Positions 53,450 to 61,748 of a stretch of 64,000 nucleotides of DNA are shown piece by piece. The notes below the pieces were generated by a model. That model was not told the DNA's origin, did no database searches, and worked only from the letters and a program-made list of their open reading frames with translations. The DNA comes from Donghicola tyrosinivorans. GTDB lineage: Bacteria; Pseudomonadota; Alphaproteobacteria; Rhodobacterales; Rhodobacteraceae. The position numbers and the translations under genes are program-made. Where the stretch lies: assembly GCF_003003355.1 (NCBI RefSeq), contig NZ_PVTQ01000009.1:62001-126000 (forward strand), read 5' to 3'. The stretch's first letter is position 1, and each line of letters starts with the position of its first letter.

Positions 53450-54622
53450 TTATTGCAGGTCGCTGAAGGCGGCCTTCAGGCGCTCGGCCGCTTCGGCGAC
53501 GCGGGCGCGGGGGGTGGCGAAGTTGAAACGCATGAAGGTCTCTCCGCCCTTGCCGAAGGTCTCGCCATGGTTGGCGGCGATGCGGGCGTCTTGTTCGATG
53601 CGCTTTTTGTATTCCTTGTCGCTCATGCCGGTGCCGGAGAAATCGACCCACGCCAGATAGGTGGACTGCATCGGCATGGAGGTGACGCCGGGGATGCTGT
53701 TCAGAGCAGTGTCCAGCAGGCGGCGGTTGCCGTCGAGGTATTCGGTGAGTGCGTCCACCCATTGCGCCCCTTCGGGGCTGTAGGCAGCGGTGGTCATTTC
53801 CAGACCGAAGGAGTTGCCGGAGATGCCGAGAGCCGCAAGGCGGGTGGTGAATTTGGCGCGCAGGGCGTCATCGGGAATGATGACATTGCCTGTGTGGCTG
53901 CCAGCGATATTGAAGGTCTTGGTGGTGGCGGTCATCATCACCAGCCGGTCCAGAATGTCCGGCTCTGCTACGGCCATGACGTGGTGTTTGTTGCCCGGCA
54001 TGACCAAATCGTGGTGGATCTCATCGGAGACAAGGATCAGGTCGTGGCGCTTGGCGAATTCGGCCACGCCTTTAAGTTCATCCAAGGTCCAGACGCGGCC
54101 GCCCGGATTGTGGGGCGAGCAGAGGATGACCATCTTTTCGTTGCCGGTCATCTGGGCGTCATAAGCGGCGAAGTCCATTTTGTAGATGCCGTCCTCGATC
54201 ACTAGCGGGCATTCGACCACCTCGCGGCCTGCGGCGCGGATGGTGCGGGCGAAGGCGTGGTAGACGGGGGTGAAAAGGACCACGCCCTCACCGGGGTTGG
54301 TGAAAGCATCGACACACAGGCCGGTGCCGTTTACCAGACCATGGGTAGTGGTGATCGCTTTGGCGTCCACTTTCCAGCCGTGGCGGTTTTCCATCCACCA
54401 TTGGATCGCGCCTTTGTAATCCTGATCGCCGCCGAAATAGCCGTAGACCCCGTGGGCGGTCATATGCTCTAGCGCTTGTTGCACGCAAGCGGGCGGTCGA
54501 AAGTCCATATCGGCCACCCACATGGAAATCCCGTCCTTGGGGGAGACGCCGTAGAGGGGCTCCATCTGGTCCCATTTCGAGGAATGGGTGCCCACGCGGT
54601 CGATGATTTCGTCAAAATTCAT
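53450..54622 (-). CDS. patB: PatB/MalY-type PLP-dependent C-S lyase
   Basis: A 390-residue fold-type I PLP enzyme. MalY/PatB proteins cleave cystathionine to homocysteine or release thiols from cysteine conjugates. WVADMDFRPPACV near the N-terminus and SPHNPGGRVWTLDEL are typical; Lys235 in TATTKTFNIAG is the PLP lysine. It is a single gene convergent with the 117-aa gene and divergent from def. Substrate specificity between cystathionine and other conjugates cannot be read. Confidence 0.88.
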   Translation of the reverse strand: MNFDEIIDRVGTHSSKWDQMEPLYGVSPKDGISMWVADMDFRPPACVQQALEHMTAHGVYGYFGGDQDYKGAIQWWMENRHGWKVDAKAITTTHGLVNGTGLCVDAFTNPGEGVVLFTPVYHAFARTIRAAGREVVECPLVIEDGIYKMDFAAYDAQMTGNEKMVILCSPHNPGGRVWTLDELKGVAEFAKRHDLILVSDEIHHDLVMPGNKHHVMAVAEPDILDRLVMMTATTKTFNIAGSHTGNVIIPDDALRAKFTTRLAALGISGNSFGLEMTTAAYSPEGAQWVDALTEYLDGNRRLLDTALNSIPGVTSMPMQSTYLAWVDFSGTGMSDKEYKKRIEQDARIAANHGETFGKGGETFMRFNFATPRARVAEAAERLKAAFSDLQ

Positions 54623-54722
54623 GGGGGTGCGTCCTTTTATGATCGTTCCGGCAGGCTATCGCGGTGTTTTACAGGCGCAAGGGGCGTTGCGCGTTTGTCC
54701 TGCATCGCCTAGATGAAAATTT

Positions 54723-55241
54723 ATGATACGCCCCATTCTGATCCACCCCGACCCGCGCCTGAAAAAGGTATGCACCGCTGTTCCGGACATCTCGGACGAC
54801 CTGCGCAAGCTGGCCGACGATATGCTGGAAACCATGTATGACGCCCCCGGTATCGGGCTGGCGGCGCCGCAGATCGGCGTGCTGGACCGGATCATTGTGA
54901 TGGACTGCGTCAAGGAAGAGGGTGAGGCGCCTCGTCCCATGGTCATGGTGAACCCTGAGGTGATCGGCGGATCCGATGACACCAATGTCTATGAGGAAGG
55001 CTGCCTGTCGATCCCCGAACAGTACGCTGAGGTGACCCGCCCCAAAGATGTGCGCGTGCGCTGGCTGGATCTGGATGGCAACGTGCAAGAGCAGGACTTT
55101 GGCGGCCTTTGGGCGACCTGCGTCCAGCATGAGATCGACCACCTGAACGGCAAGCTGTTCATCGATTATCTGGGGCCGATGAAGCGGCAGTTGATCACCC
55201 GCAAGATGGTGAAGCTGAAAAAAGATCGGGCGCGCGCGTGA
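54723..55241 (+). CDS. def: Peptide deformylase
   Basis: A 172-residue metalloenzyme removing the formyl group from nascent proteins. All three motifs are intact: GIGLAAPQ (43-50), EGCLS with metal ligand Cys94, and HEIDH with His136, catalytic Glu137 and His140. The stop overlaps the GTG of the second deformylase-like gene by four bases, and that gene overlaps fmt, so the three are translationally coupled. Confidence 0.97.
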   Translation: MIRPILIHPDPRLKKVCTAVPDISDDLRKLADDMLETMYDAPGIGLAAPQIGVLDRIIVMDCVKEEGEAPRPMVMVNPEVIGGSDDTNVYEEGCLSIPEQYAEVTRPKDVRVRWLDLDGNVQEQDFGGLWATCVQHEIDHLNGKLFIDYLGPMKRQLITRKMVKLKKDRARA

Positions 55242-55729
55242 GACGGAAGACTCTGCCATATATGGACAAGCGCCTGCGGACTGTGGCGGCGCCGGTGGAA
55301 GAGATCACCGATGAAATCCGTGCGATCTGGCAGGACATGATCGACACGATGGAGGCAATGCCCGGTGTGGGGCTGGGCGCGAACCAGATCGGTGTGTTGC
55401 TGCGTCTGGCCGTTGTGGATGCCAGCGACGAGCGTGGTCAGGCGGTGCGCATGGCGAACCCCGAGATCCTGCACGCCTCGGTCAAACTGCGCGAACACGA
55501 AGAGGCCAGCCCCCATTTGCCCGGCGTTTCGGCCAAGATCGAACGGCCCCGTGCGGTGACGGTTCGGTTTATGGATGAAAATGGTGAGATGGTTGAGCGG
55601 GACTTTGTCGGCCTCTGGGCAACCAGCGTTCAGCACCAGATCGACCATCTGAACGGCAAGCTCTACACCGATCATCTGTCCAAGGTGAAACGGGACATGC
55701 TGGTCCGCAAATCAAGGAAGTTCCAGTGA
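55238..55729 (+). CDS. Degenerate peptide deformylase paralogue
   Basis: A 163-residue deformylase-fold protein with altered catalytic motifs: GVGLGANQ instead of GxGLAAPQ, EASPHLP where EGCLS should be (Ser91 in place of the Cys metal ligand), and HQIDH (His133, Gln134, His137) in place of HEIDH, so the catalytic Glu is Gln. It is unlikely to deformylate peptides. Length and folding residues are otherwise kept, with no frameshift. GTG start overlaps def; its stop overlaps the fmt start. A regulatory or ribosome-binding role is possible. Confidence 0.85.
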   Translation: MRRKTLPYMDKRLRTVAAPVEEITDEIRAIWQDMIDTMEAMPGVGLGANQIGVLLRLAVVDASDERGQAVRMANPEILHASVKLREHEEASPHLPGVSAKIERPRAVTVRFMDENGEMVERDFVGLWATSVQHQIDHLNGKLYTDHLSKVKRDMLVRKSRKFQ

Positions 55730-56640
55730 AGGTCGTCTTTATGGGAACGCCCGATTTCTCGGTTCCGGTGCTGGATGCGCTGGTCGAGGCGGGACATGAG
55801 GTTGTTTGCGTCTACTGCCAGCCGCCCCGTCCTGCGGGGCGCGGCAAAAAGGATCGCCCGACGCCGGTTCATGCGCGGGCCGAGGCGCTGGGCTTGCCCG
55901 TGCGCCATCCGGTCAGCTTAAAGGGCGCGGAAGAGCAGGCCGCGTTCGCCGCTTTGGGTGCGGATGTCGCAGTGGTCGTGGCCTATGGGCTTATCCTGCC
56001 GCAAGCGGTGCTGGATGCACCCGCGAAGGGCTGTTTGAACATTCACGCCTCGCTCCTGCCGCGCTGGCGGGGGGCCGCGCCGATCCATCGGGCGATCATG
56101 TCGGGCGATGCTGCCACGGGTGTGTGCATCATGCAGATGGAGGCCGGTCTGGACACGGGCCCCGTCCTGATGCGCCGCGAAACCCCGATTGGCGAGACCG
56201 AGACCACCGACCAGTTGCATGACCGCCTGTCGGTTATGGGGGCGGAGTGCATCGTGGACGCGCTGGCCACGTTGGACGATCTGACCCCTGAGGTTCAGCC
56301 CGAGGAAGGCGTGACCTACGCCCACAAGATCGACAAGGCCGAGGCAGCGATTGACTGGTCGAAACCTGCGGTAGAGATCAGCCGCCAGATCCGGGGCCTC
56401 GCGACCTTTCCCGGTGCTTGGACCACCCATAAAGACCAGCGGATCAAGCTGCTGGGGGCTGAAGTTGTGGACGGGCAGGGGGCTGCGGGAACGGTTCTGG
56501 AGGGCGGCCTTGTCGTCGCCTGTGGAACTGGCGCAGTGCGCATCACCCGTGCACAGCGCGCCGGTAAGGGCGCACAGGACATTGACACTTTCCTGCGCGG
56601 CTGGCCTGTTGAAACCGGTGAGGTTCTTGGGTCGGAGTAA
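55726..56640 (+). CDS. fmt: Methionyl-tRNA formyltransferase
   Basis: A 304-residue enzyme that formylates initiator Met-tRNA with 10-formyl-THF. [14 protein letters not shown] at the start, the catalytic region [21 protein letters not shown] and the C-terminal OB-fold domain from about residue 205 are present. The GTG start overlaps the preceding stop (GTGA). It completes the def-def-like-fmt unit that makes and removes the formyl group. Confidence 0.96.
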   Translation: MKVVFMGTPDFSVPVLDALVEAGHEVVCVYCQPPRPAGRGKKDRPTPVHARAEALGLPVRHPVSLKGAEEQAAFAALGADVAVVVAYGLILPQAVLDAPAKGCLNIHASLLPRWRGAAPIHRAIMSGDAATGVCIMQMEAGLDTGPVLMRRETPIGETETTDQLHDRLSVMGAECIVDALATLDDLTPEVQPEEGVTYAHKIDKAEAAIDWSKPAVEISRQIRGLATFPGAWTTHKDQRIKLLGAEVVDGQGAAGTVLEGGLVVACGTGAVRITRAQRAGKGAQDIDTFLRGWPVETGEVLGSE

Positions 56641-56643
56641 GCG

Positions 56644-56880
56644 ATGTTTCCTGTTTTGATTGGCACCGTGGTGATCGCTGGGATCGTGGGCTACGTGGCC
56701 GAAAAGACGGGGTTCACGCGCAACGGCTATATCCCGTCCATCATCATCTGCGTGGGCGGGGCATTTCTGTTCTACTTCCTGCGTATCATGTTCGGGATCG
56801 GCTTTGGCAGTCCGGGGGTGAACGCGATCGTCTCATCCATCGGGGCACTGATCATCGTTCCCACCCATTGGCGTCGCTGA
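56644..56880 (+). CDS. Small membrane protein, possibly GlsB/YeaQ-like
   Basis: A 78-residue protein with three hydrophobic stretches (~4-20, ~30-48, ~58-73) and a glycine-rich character that resembles the Transgly_assoc/GlsB-YeaQ family, small stress-linked membrane proteins. The last helix ends in PTHWRR. It starts 3 bases after fmt and is likely co-transcribed. The family call is tentative. Confidence 0.6.
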   Translation: MFPVLIGTVVIAGIVGYVAEKTGFTRNGYIPSIIICVGGAFLFYFLRIMFGIGFGSPGVNAIVSSIGALIIVPTHWRR

Positions 56881-56890
56881 TCGGGGGCGA

Positions 56891-56942
56891 AAACCCTTCG
56901 CCGAAGGATTTTTCCGGTGCACGATTTTCGTCGAAAATCGTG
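56891..56942. repeat. Twin-hairpin intergenic element, copy 2
   Basis: An imperfect first hairpin (CCTTC 56895-56899 with GAAGG 56903-56907, loop GCC, flanked by A/T pairs) is followed by a perfect 10-bp hairpin (56920-56929 with 56933-56942, loop GTC). It matches the element at 17089-17140 in size and in the CTTC-GCC-GAAG and TTTC-GNC-GAAA tops. Here it lies between convergent genes. Confidence 0.7.
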
Positions 56943-57566
56943 TCAGCTTTGCGGGGGGTTATGCCGGTAGTTGGGCAGGGCCCAACCGAACAGCAGGCTA
57001 CCTGCGCGCAAGATGAAACAGGCCAGTGCGCCTGCCAGCAGGTAGACCATCGGGTCGGGAAAGACCTGCGCCACTATCGCTGAGGTCAGGGACCCTGCGA
57101 AGGCTGCGGTCACGTAAAGCTCGCCATGGCGCAGGACCAGCGGCACGTCGTTGCAGACCACATCGCGCATGAGGCCCCCTGCGGTGCCAGTTACAATGCC
57201 CATGATAGTGATGATCATCGGGCTTGCGCCCATCTCGATCGCGGCCGAAACGCCTGCGACCACGGCCACTGACAGGGCCACGGCGTCCAGCCAGCGGATG
57301 ACCTTGATCCGGCTTTCCAATTGCGGGGCGATCAGAAAGGCGAGGGCTGCAGCCAGAAGGGCGGCGGCGATGTTGATCGGCTCTGCGATCCAGAAGACAG
57401 GGTTGCGGTCCAGCAGCACATCGCGGACCGTGCCGCCGCCCACCGCAGTGAGGCAGGCCACAAAGGCAAAGCCCACAGGGTCCAGCTGCTGGCGGCTGGC
57501 GACCAAAGCGCCCGATGTTGCGAATACAAAGACCGACGCCAGATCAAGGGCGTCTGTCGCGGTCAT
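56943..57566 (-). CDS. Trimeric intracellular cation channel-type membrane protein (UPF0126/YicG family)
   Basis: A 207-residue membrane protein made of two repeats of three helices plus a seventh, each repeat with a GGGTVRD/GGLMRDV-like glycine-arginine motif ([20 protein letters not shown] and [20 protein letters not shown]). Prokaryotic TRIC proteins conduct potassium, and some relatives are linked to glycine transport. Its start region overlaps rnhA by four bases, so it follows rnhA in one transcript. Confidence 0.88.
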   Translation of the reverse strand: MTATDALDLASVFVFATSGALVASRQQLDPVGFAFVACLTAVGGGTVRDVLLDRNPVFWIAEPINIAAALLAAALAFLIAPQLESRIKVIRWLDAVALSVAVVAGVSAAIEMGASPMIITIMGIVTGTAGGLMRDVVCNDVPLVLRHGELYVTAAFAGSLTSAIVAQVFPDPMVYLLAGALACFILRAGSLLFGWALPNYRHNPPQS

Positions 57567-58021
57567 GACTTGCCCTTGAAGGGGGCCATACCTGCACGGG
57601 CCAGTTCATCGGCGCGTTCGTTTTCGGGGTGGCCGGCGTGACCCTTGACCCATTCCCACGTGACCTCATGGCGTTGGCGGGCCTCATCGAGGCGCCGCCA
57701 CAGGTCTTCGTTCTTGACCGGCTTTTTGGTGCTGGTCTTCCAGCCGTTCTTTTTCCAACCATAAAGCCACTGGGTGATGCCGCCTTTTACATAGGCGCTA
57801 TCGGTGACCACGGTGATGGTGCTGGGACGCTCTAGCGCTTCCAAAGCGTTGATCGCCGCCAGCAGTTCCATCCGGTTGTTGGTGGTGTCGGCCTCGCCAC
57901 CTTTTAGTTCCTTTTCCTTTACGACCTCTTCACCGGCCTTGGCTTGCAGCAGCGCGCCCCACCCTCCGGGTCCGGGGTTTCCGCTGCAGGCTCCGTCGGT
58001 GTAGGCGTAAAGGTCAGGCAA
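57563..58021 (-). CDS. rnhA: Ribonuclease HI
   Basis: A 152-residue RNase H that removes RNA from RNA-DNA hybrids. The active-site set is visible: Asp in [11 protein letters not shown], Glu in NRMELLAAI, Asp in TDSAYV and Asp in NERADELA. No ATG suits; the TTG at 58021 overlaps the end of the DUF3429 gene and yields the family length. The longer frame with ATG at 58051 lies inside that gene. Confidence 0.93.
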   Translation of the reverse strand: MPDLYAYTDGACSGNPGPGGWGALLQAKAGEEVVKEKELKGGEADTTNNRMELLAAINALEALERPSTITVVTDSAYVKGGITQWLYGWKKNGWKTSTKKPVKNEDLWRRLDEARQRHEVTWEWVKGHAGHPENERADELARAGMAPFKGKS

Positions 58022-58484
58022 AGGCGATGATCCCCAGGAAGATGACAACAAACACGGTCAGGATCACGCGCAGGCGGATCCACCATTTCGGATTGAGACC
58101 CAGATAGTTGTAATAAAAGTCGAGCGCCAGTACCGCAATAAATCCGACGATCAGATTGATGGCCGATTGCACAGGCCCGCCGCCGACCATGAAAAATACC
58201 CAGATCGCGGGAATGCTGGACAGGATCAGGCCGTAGGTGCGCAGGGTTGCGTCCTCGACGGTGGCGGAGAAACCCCACAAAATCCCCGAGATAAAGCAGA
58301 TGATGATCGTGCCGTAGCTCAGCTGGATAAAGGGCGAGGACATGCGCGGGCCGAACATCTCGACGCTGAGGGCGTTGAGTTCGGGATTGTAAAGGCACGC
58401 TGTCCCCCAGATGAACGGGATAAGCCCCCCGAAGCCCAAGATAAGCGCGGGGAGAGGCATTTTGTGATCCATATTGTGATCCAT
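58014..58484 (-). CDS. DUF3429-type membrane protein
   Basis: A 156-residue membrane protein with about five hydrophobic segments. The layout [37 protein letters not shown] and the tail [20 protein letters not shown] is typical of DUF3429 proteins, whose function is unknown. The N-terminus MDHNMDHKM has two start options 12 bases apart (58484, or 58472 at the second Met). Its stop overlaps the rnhA TTG by eight bases. Confidence 0.75.
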   Translation of the reverse strand: MDHNMDHKMPLPALILGFGGLIPFIWGTACLYNPELNALSVEMFGPRMSSPFIQLSYGTIIICFISGILWGFSATVEDATLRTYGLILSSIPAIWVFFMVGGGPVQSAINLIVGFIAVLALDFYYNYLGLNPKWWIRLRVILTVFVVIFLGIIAFA

Positions 58485-58589
58485 GTGAGCTCCAATATTT
58501 TGGGCCGATGTGGCCTTTGAAATTAGCTCACTCCCTAGCGTGTCCTACGGGTTACGCTTTGAGATGGATCATGTTCTTTTCAGGAATCG

Positions 58590-59540
58590 TTAAGCGGGAA
58601 TGCGCAAAACGCGGGGGACTTTGAACTCGATGTTCTCTTGCGCGGTCTCGATCAGCTGCACGGTGACGTTGTAGCGGTCGCGGAAGGCGTCGATGACCTC
58701 ATTCACCAGCACTTCGGGGGCCGAGGCGCCAGCGGTGATGCCAAGGGTGCGGATCCCGTCCAAAGCGCGCCAGTCGATTTCGGTCGCGCGTTGGACCAGC
58801 TGCGCATAGTTGCAGCCGTTCTTGGCCGCGACTTCCACCAGACGCTTGGAGTTCGACGAATTCGGCGCACCTACCACAAGCAGCGCATCGCAATCGGGGG
58901 CGACGGCTTTGACCGCCTCTTGGCGGTTGGTGGTGGCGTAGCAGATGTCTTCTTTGTGGGGGCCGACGATGGCGGGGAAGCGTTCGCGCAGGGCGGCCAC
59001 AATGTCGATGGTGTCATCGACCGACAGAGTCGTTTGGGTGACGAAGGCCAGCTTGGAGGGATCGCGCACATCGACCTTGGCCACGTCTGCAACGGTTTCC
59101 ACCAGCAGAACCTCGCCCTCGGGCAACTGACCCATGGTGCCAAGGGTCTCGGGGTGGCCCGCGTGACCGATCATGATCATTTGCAGGCCGTTGTCATAGT
59201 GGCGCTCGGCCTCGATATGGACCTTGCTGACCAGCGGGCAGGTGGCGTCAACAAAGACCATCTCGCGCTTGGTGGCGGCGGCGGGTACGGATTTCGGAAC
59301 GCCGTGTGCCGAGAAGATCACAGGCCGGTCGTCGGGGCATTCGTCCAGTTCTTCGACAAAGACGGCGCCTTTATCACGCAGGCTGTCAACGACGAATTTG
59401 TTGTGCACGATCTCATGGCGGACATAGACCGGTGCGCCCCATTTCTCGATCGCCATTTCCACGATCTTGATGGCGCGGTCTACGCCAGCGCAAAACCCGC
59501 GAGGGGCGGCCAGATAGATGGTCAGATCGGGCTGGGTCAT
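58590..59540 (-). CDS. ispH: 4-hydroxy-3-methylbut-2-enyl diphosphate reductase
   Basis: A 316-residue [4Fe-4S] enzyme, the last step of the MEP isoprenoid path, giving IPP and DMAPP. Cluster cysteines are Cys17 in [11 protein letters not shown], the one in [11 protein letters not shown] and the one in [10 protein letters not shown]. The catalytic TTLSVDD and [13 protein letters not shown] blocks are present. It is a single gene; the 105-base spacer to the DUF3429 gene shows no other feature. Confidence 0.97.
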   Translation of the reverse strand: MTQPDLTIYLAAPRGFCAGVDRAIKIVEMAIEKWGAPVYVRHEIVHNKFVVDSLRDKGAVFVEELDECPDDRPVIFSAHGVPKSVPAAATKREMVFVDATCPLVSKVHIEAERHYDNGLQMIMIGHAGHPETLGTMGQLPEGEVLLVETVADVAKVDVRDPSKLAFVTQTTLSVDDTIDIVAALRERFPAIVGPHKEDICYATTNRQEAVKAVAPDCDALLVVGAPNSSNSKRLVEVAAKNGCNYAQLVQRATEIDWRALDGIRTLGITAGASAPEVLVNEVIDAFRDRYNVTVQLIETAQENIEFKVPRVLRIPA

Positions 59541-59601
59541 GGGTCGGTCCTGCTATAGCGTCTTGCCCTTGACCTAGTGCATGAAGGCGCAGTTCGCAAT
59601 C

Positions 59602-60042
59602 TCAGGCGTAGCCCGTGGCCACGGTCAACCACATCACAACAATGTAGCGGCCGGTTTTAGAGATGCCGACCAGAAGGGTGAACAGCCAGAAGTTCGTGCG
59701 CATCACGCCCGCAATAACGGTCATCGCGTCCCCTAGCGGTGCCCATGACAAAAGCAGCGCCCAAACGCCCCATTTGTTGTACCAGTTTCGCGCCCGCTCC
59801 ATCTGGCGGGGCGAGGCGGGGAACCATTTCTTGCCCTCGAACCGGTCCAGATACCAACCCAGCCAGTAGTTCACGCAAGATCCAAGGGTGTTGAAGACGC
59901 TGGCCACCAAAAGCAAAAGGGGCAACGAAGTGTCGCCCCCTACTATCAAGCCGATGAACAGGAATTCCGATTGCAGCGGCAGGATGGTGGCCGCTCCGAA
60001 GGCTATTGCCGCCAGAGAGGCCAGTGCGATCAAATCCTCCAA
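59602..60042 (-). CDS. YqaA/DedA-type membrane protein
   Basis: A 146-residue VTT-domain (SNARE-associated) membrane protein of the short YqaA type. PLQSEFLFIGLIVGG, NTLGSCVNYWLGWYLDRFEGKKWFP and WAPLGDAMTVIAGVMRTNFWLF are the conserved blocks. DedA-family relatives act as phospholipid or undecaprenyl-phosphate flippases, but this short form is uncharacterised. It begins 4 bases after the NYN gene stop and is probably co-transcribed. Confidence 0.85.
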   Translation of the reverse strand: MEDLIALASLAAIAFGAATILPLQSEFLFIGLIVGGDTSLPLLLLVASVFNTLGSCVNYWLGWYLDRFEGKKWFPASPRQMERARNWYNKWGVWALLLSWAPLGDAMTVIAGVMRTNFWLFTLLVGISKTGRYIVVMWLTVATGYA

Positions 60043-60046
60043 GGGA

Positions 60047-60601
60047 TCATTCGTCGCCTTGCTCAGGCACGTCGCGGGGCGGACGACCGATGACTTCTTT
60101 CAGGTCATTAAGGTCGATGAAGTTATCCGCCTGACGGCGCAGTTCATCCGCGATCATTGGCGGCTGGCTGCGGATGGTCGAGACCACCGAAACGCGTACA
60201 CCCTGACGCTGCAGGCTTTCCACCAGTGGGCGGAAGTCGCCATCGCCCGAGAACAGCACGATGTGATCCACATGGGGGGCAAGCTCCATCGCGTTGACGG
60301 TCAGCTCGATGTCCATGTTGCCCTTGACCTTGCGGCGACCCTGGCTGTCCACATATTCCTTCGCGGGCTTGGTCACCATAGTGAAGCCGTTGTAGTGCAG
60401 CCAGTCTACCAGCGGACGGATGGGCGAATATTCATCGTTCTCCAGCAGGGCAGTGTAGTAGAAGGCGCGCAGCAGTTTGCCGCGGCGCATGAATTCTTGT
60501 CTTAGCAGCTTGTAGTCGATGTCAAACCCAAGCGATTTGGCCGCCGCGTACAGGTTCGATCCATCAATGAACAGAGCTAAACGCTCGTCCTTGTAGAACA
60601 T
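60047..60601 (-). CDS. NYN-domain (LabA/DUF88) protein, probable RNase
   Basis: A 184-residue PIN-like NYN protein. The acidic active-site set is seen in LFIDGSNLY (Asp13), GNMDIELTVNAM and FSGDGDFRPL, so nuclease activity is likely. A C-terminal ~25-residue acidic tail follows (RDVPEQGDE). Its divergent neighbour is folK; downstream lies the YqaA-like gene. Targets are unknown. Confidence 0.87.
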   Translation of the reverse strand: MFYKDERLALFIDGSNLYAAAKSLGFDIDYKLLRQEFMRRGKLLRAFYYTALLENDEYSPIRPLVDWLHYNGFTMVTKPAKEYVDSQGRRKVKGNMDIELTVNAMELAPHVDHIVLFSGDGDFRPLVESLQRQGVRVSVVSTIRSQPPMIADELRRQADNFIDLNDLKEVIGRPPRDVPEQGDE

Positions 60602-60726
60602 TAATCAATTCCTTCTTATTAAACGGCGGTTTAATGTGAGTGGTGGTTCCGCCTTTAGGTGTAAATCTAGATGCCTTTAAAAAACTTGCAACCGCAGCCG
60701 TCTGAGCAATTCGACTAAGAGAAAAC

Positions 60727-61329
60727 ATGAAAAAGTATAGGCAAGTCCTCATCGCCATGGGGGGCAATAGTTCAGCTAACATTATTAGTCTTGTTCAGAT
60801 ACAACGCAAGGCCTTAGATCGCCTTGGAGCGCTTGGGGTTTCCGTACAGACTGTTTCGCGCTTCTATACCAATCCGGCATTTCCGGCGGGAAATGGAAAT
60901 GATTATGTCAATTCTGTGGTCGAAATGGTTAGCGATAAGCCTGAGGTTGAATTACTGGACGCCTTACATGTGGTAGAGGGAGAGTTCGGGCGTACCCGCG
61001 AAGGACGATGGGCACCCCGCAGTTTAGACCTTGATCTGCTTTCCGTGGGGGACGAAATCGCTCCAAATCGTGAAATCTGGGATGACTGGTATTCCCTTTC
61101 ACTTGAAAGACAAATGGCTGAGGCTCCCGAACAACTGATTCTTCCGCATCCACGGATGCAGGATCGCGCGTTTGTTCTGGTCCCGCTGTGCGATGTGGCT
61201 CCGGACTGGGTTCATCCGGTTCTGGGACGCTCTGCCCGCGAACTTTGTGAAAGTTTGCCTGCAAAAGATCGTGAAAGCGTGGTGCCGATCCCCGAAACAC
61301 GGGTTGTCAATTTTTCCCAAGGTGTATAA
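60727..61329 (+). CDS. folK: 2-amino-4-hydroxy-6-hydroxymethyldihydropteridine pyrophosphokinase
   Basis: A 200-residue HPPK for folate synthesis. IAMGGNSSAN at the start, the metal and pterin block APRSLDLDLL and ILPHPRMQDRAFVLVPL are diagnostic. It is about 40 residues longer than the E. coli enzyme, with a tail ending in FSQGV. It looks more AT-rich in its first third than neighbours. rpoZ follows 37 bases later. Confidence 0.93.
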   Translation: MKKYRQVLIAMGGNSSANIISLVQIQRKALDRLGALGVSVQTVSRFYTNPAFPAGNGNDYVNSVVEMVSDKPEVELLDALHVVEGEFGRTREGRWAPRSLDLDLLSVGDEIAPNREIWDDWYSLSLERQMAEAPEQLILPHPRMQDRAFVLVPLCDVAPDWVHPVLGRSARELCESLPAKDRESVVPIPETRVVNFSQGV

Positions 61330-61366
61330 AGAAGCGCCTTCTATACCTGCATAAACCGGAGATCCC

Positions 61367-61723
61367 ATGGCCCGCGTTACTGTTGAAGACTGCGTAGACA
61401 AGGTCCCGAACCGTTTTGACCTGGTGATGCTTGCTGCTCACCGTGCGCGCGAAATCTCGGCCGGTGCAGCGCTGACTGTGGACCGTGACAACGACAAAAA
61501 CCCCGTTGTTGCTCTGCGTGAAATCGCGGATGAGACCCAGTCGGCCGATGCTCTGCGCGAGCGGATGATCGAGAACAACCAGACCCAGATTGAGGTTGAT
61601 GAGCCCGAAGATGATTCGATGGCTCTGCTGATGGGTGCTGAACAGGCAGACAAGCCCGCGGACGACGATATGTCCGAAGAAAAGCTGCTGCGCGCACTGA
61701 TGGAAGCACAGGGTCAGAAGTAA
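61367..61723 (+). CDS. rpoZ: DNA-directed RNA polymerase omega subunit
   Basis: A 118-residue omega subunit: [30 protein letters not shown] and [12 protein letters not shown] are typical. A ~45-residue acidic C-terminal extension ([14 protein letters not shown] and on) is usual in this group. Omega is part of the ppGpp-binding site on polymerase, which fits its position 25 bases before rsh. Confidence 0.96.
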   Translation: MARVTVEDCVDKVPNRFDLVMLAAHRAREISAGAALTVDRDNDKNPVVALREIADETQSADALRERMIENNQTQIEVDEPEDDSMALLMGAEQADKPADDDMSEEKLLRALMEAQGQK

Positions 61724-61748
61724 TCCGCAAGCCTAGGGCTGAACCAGA

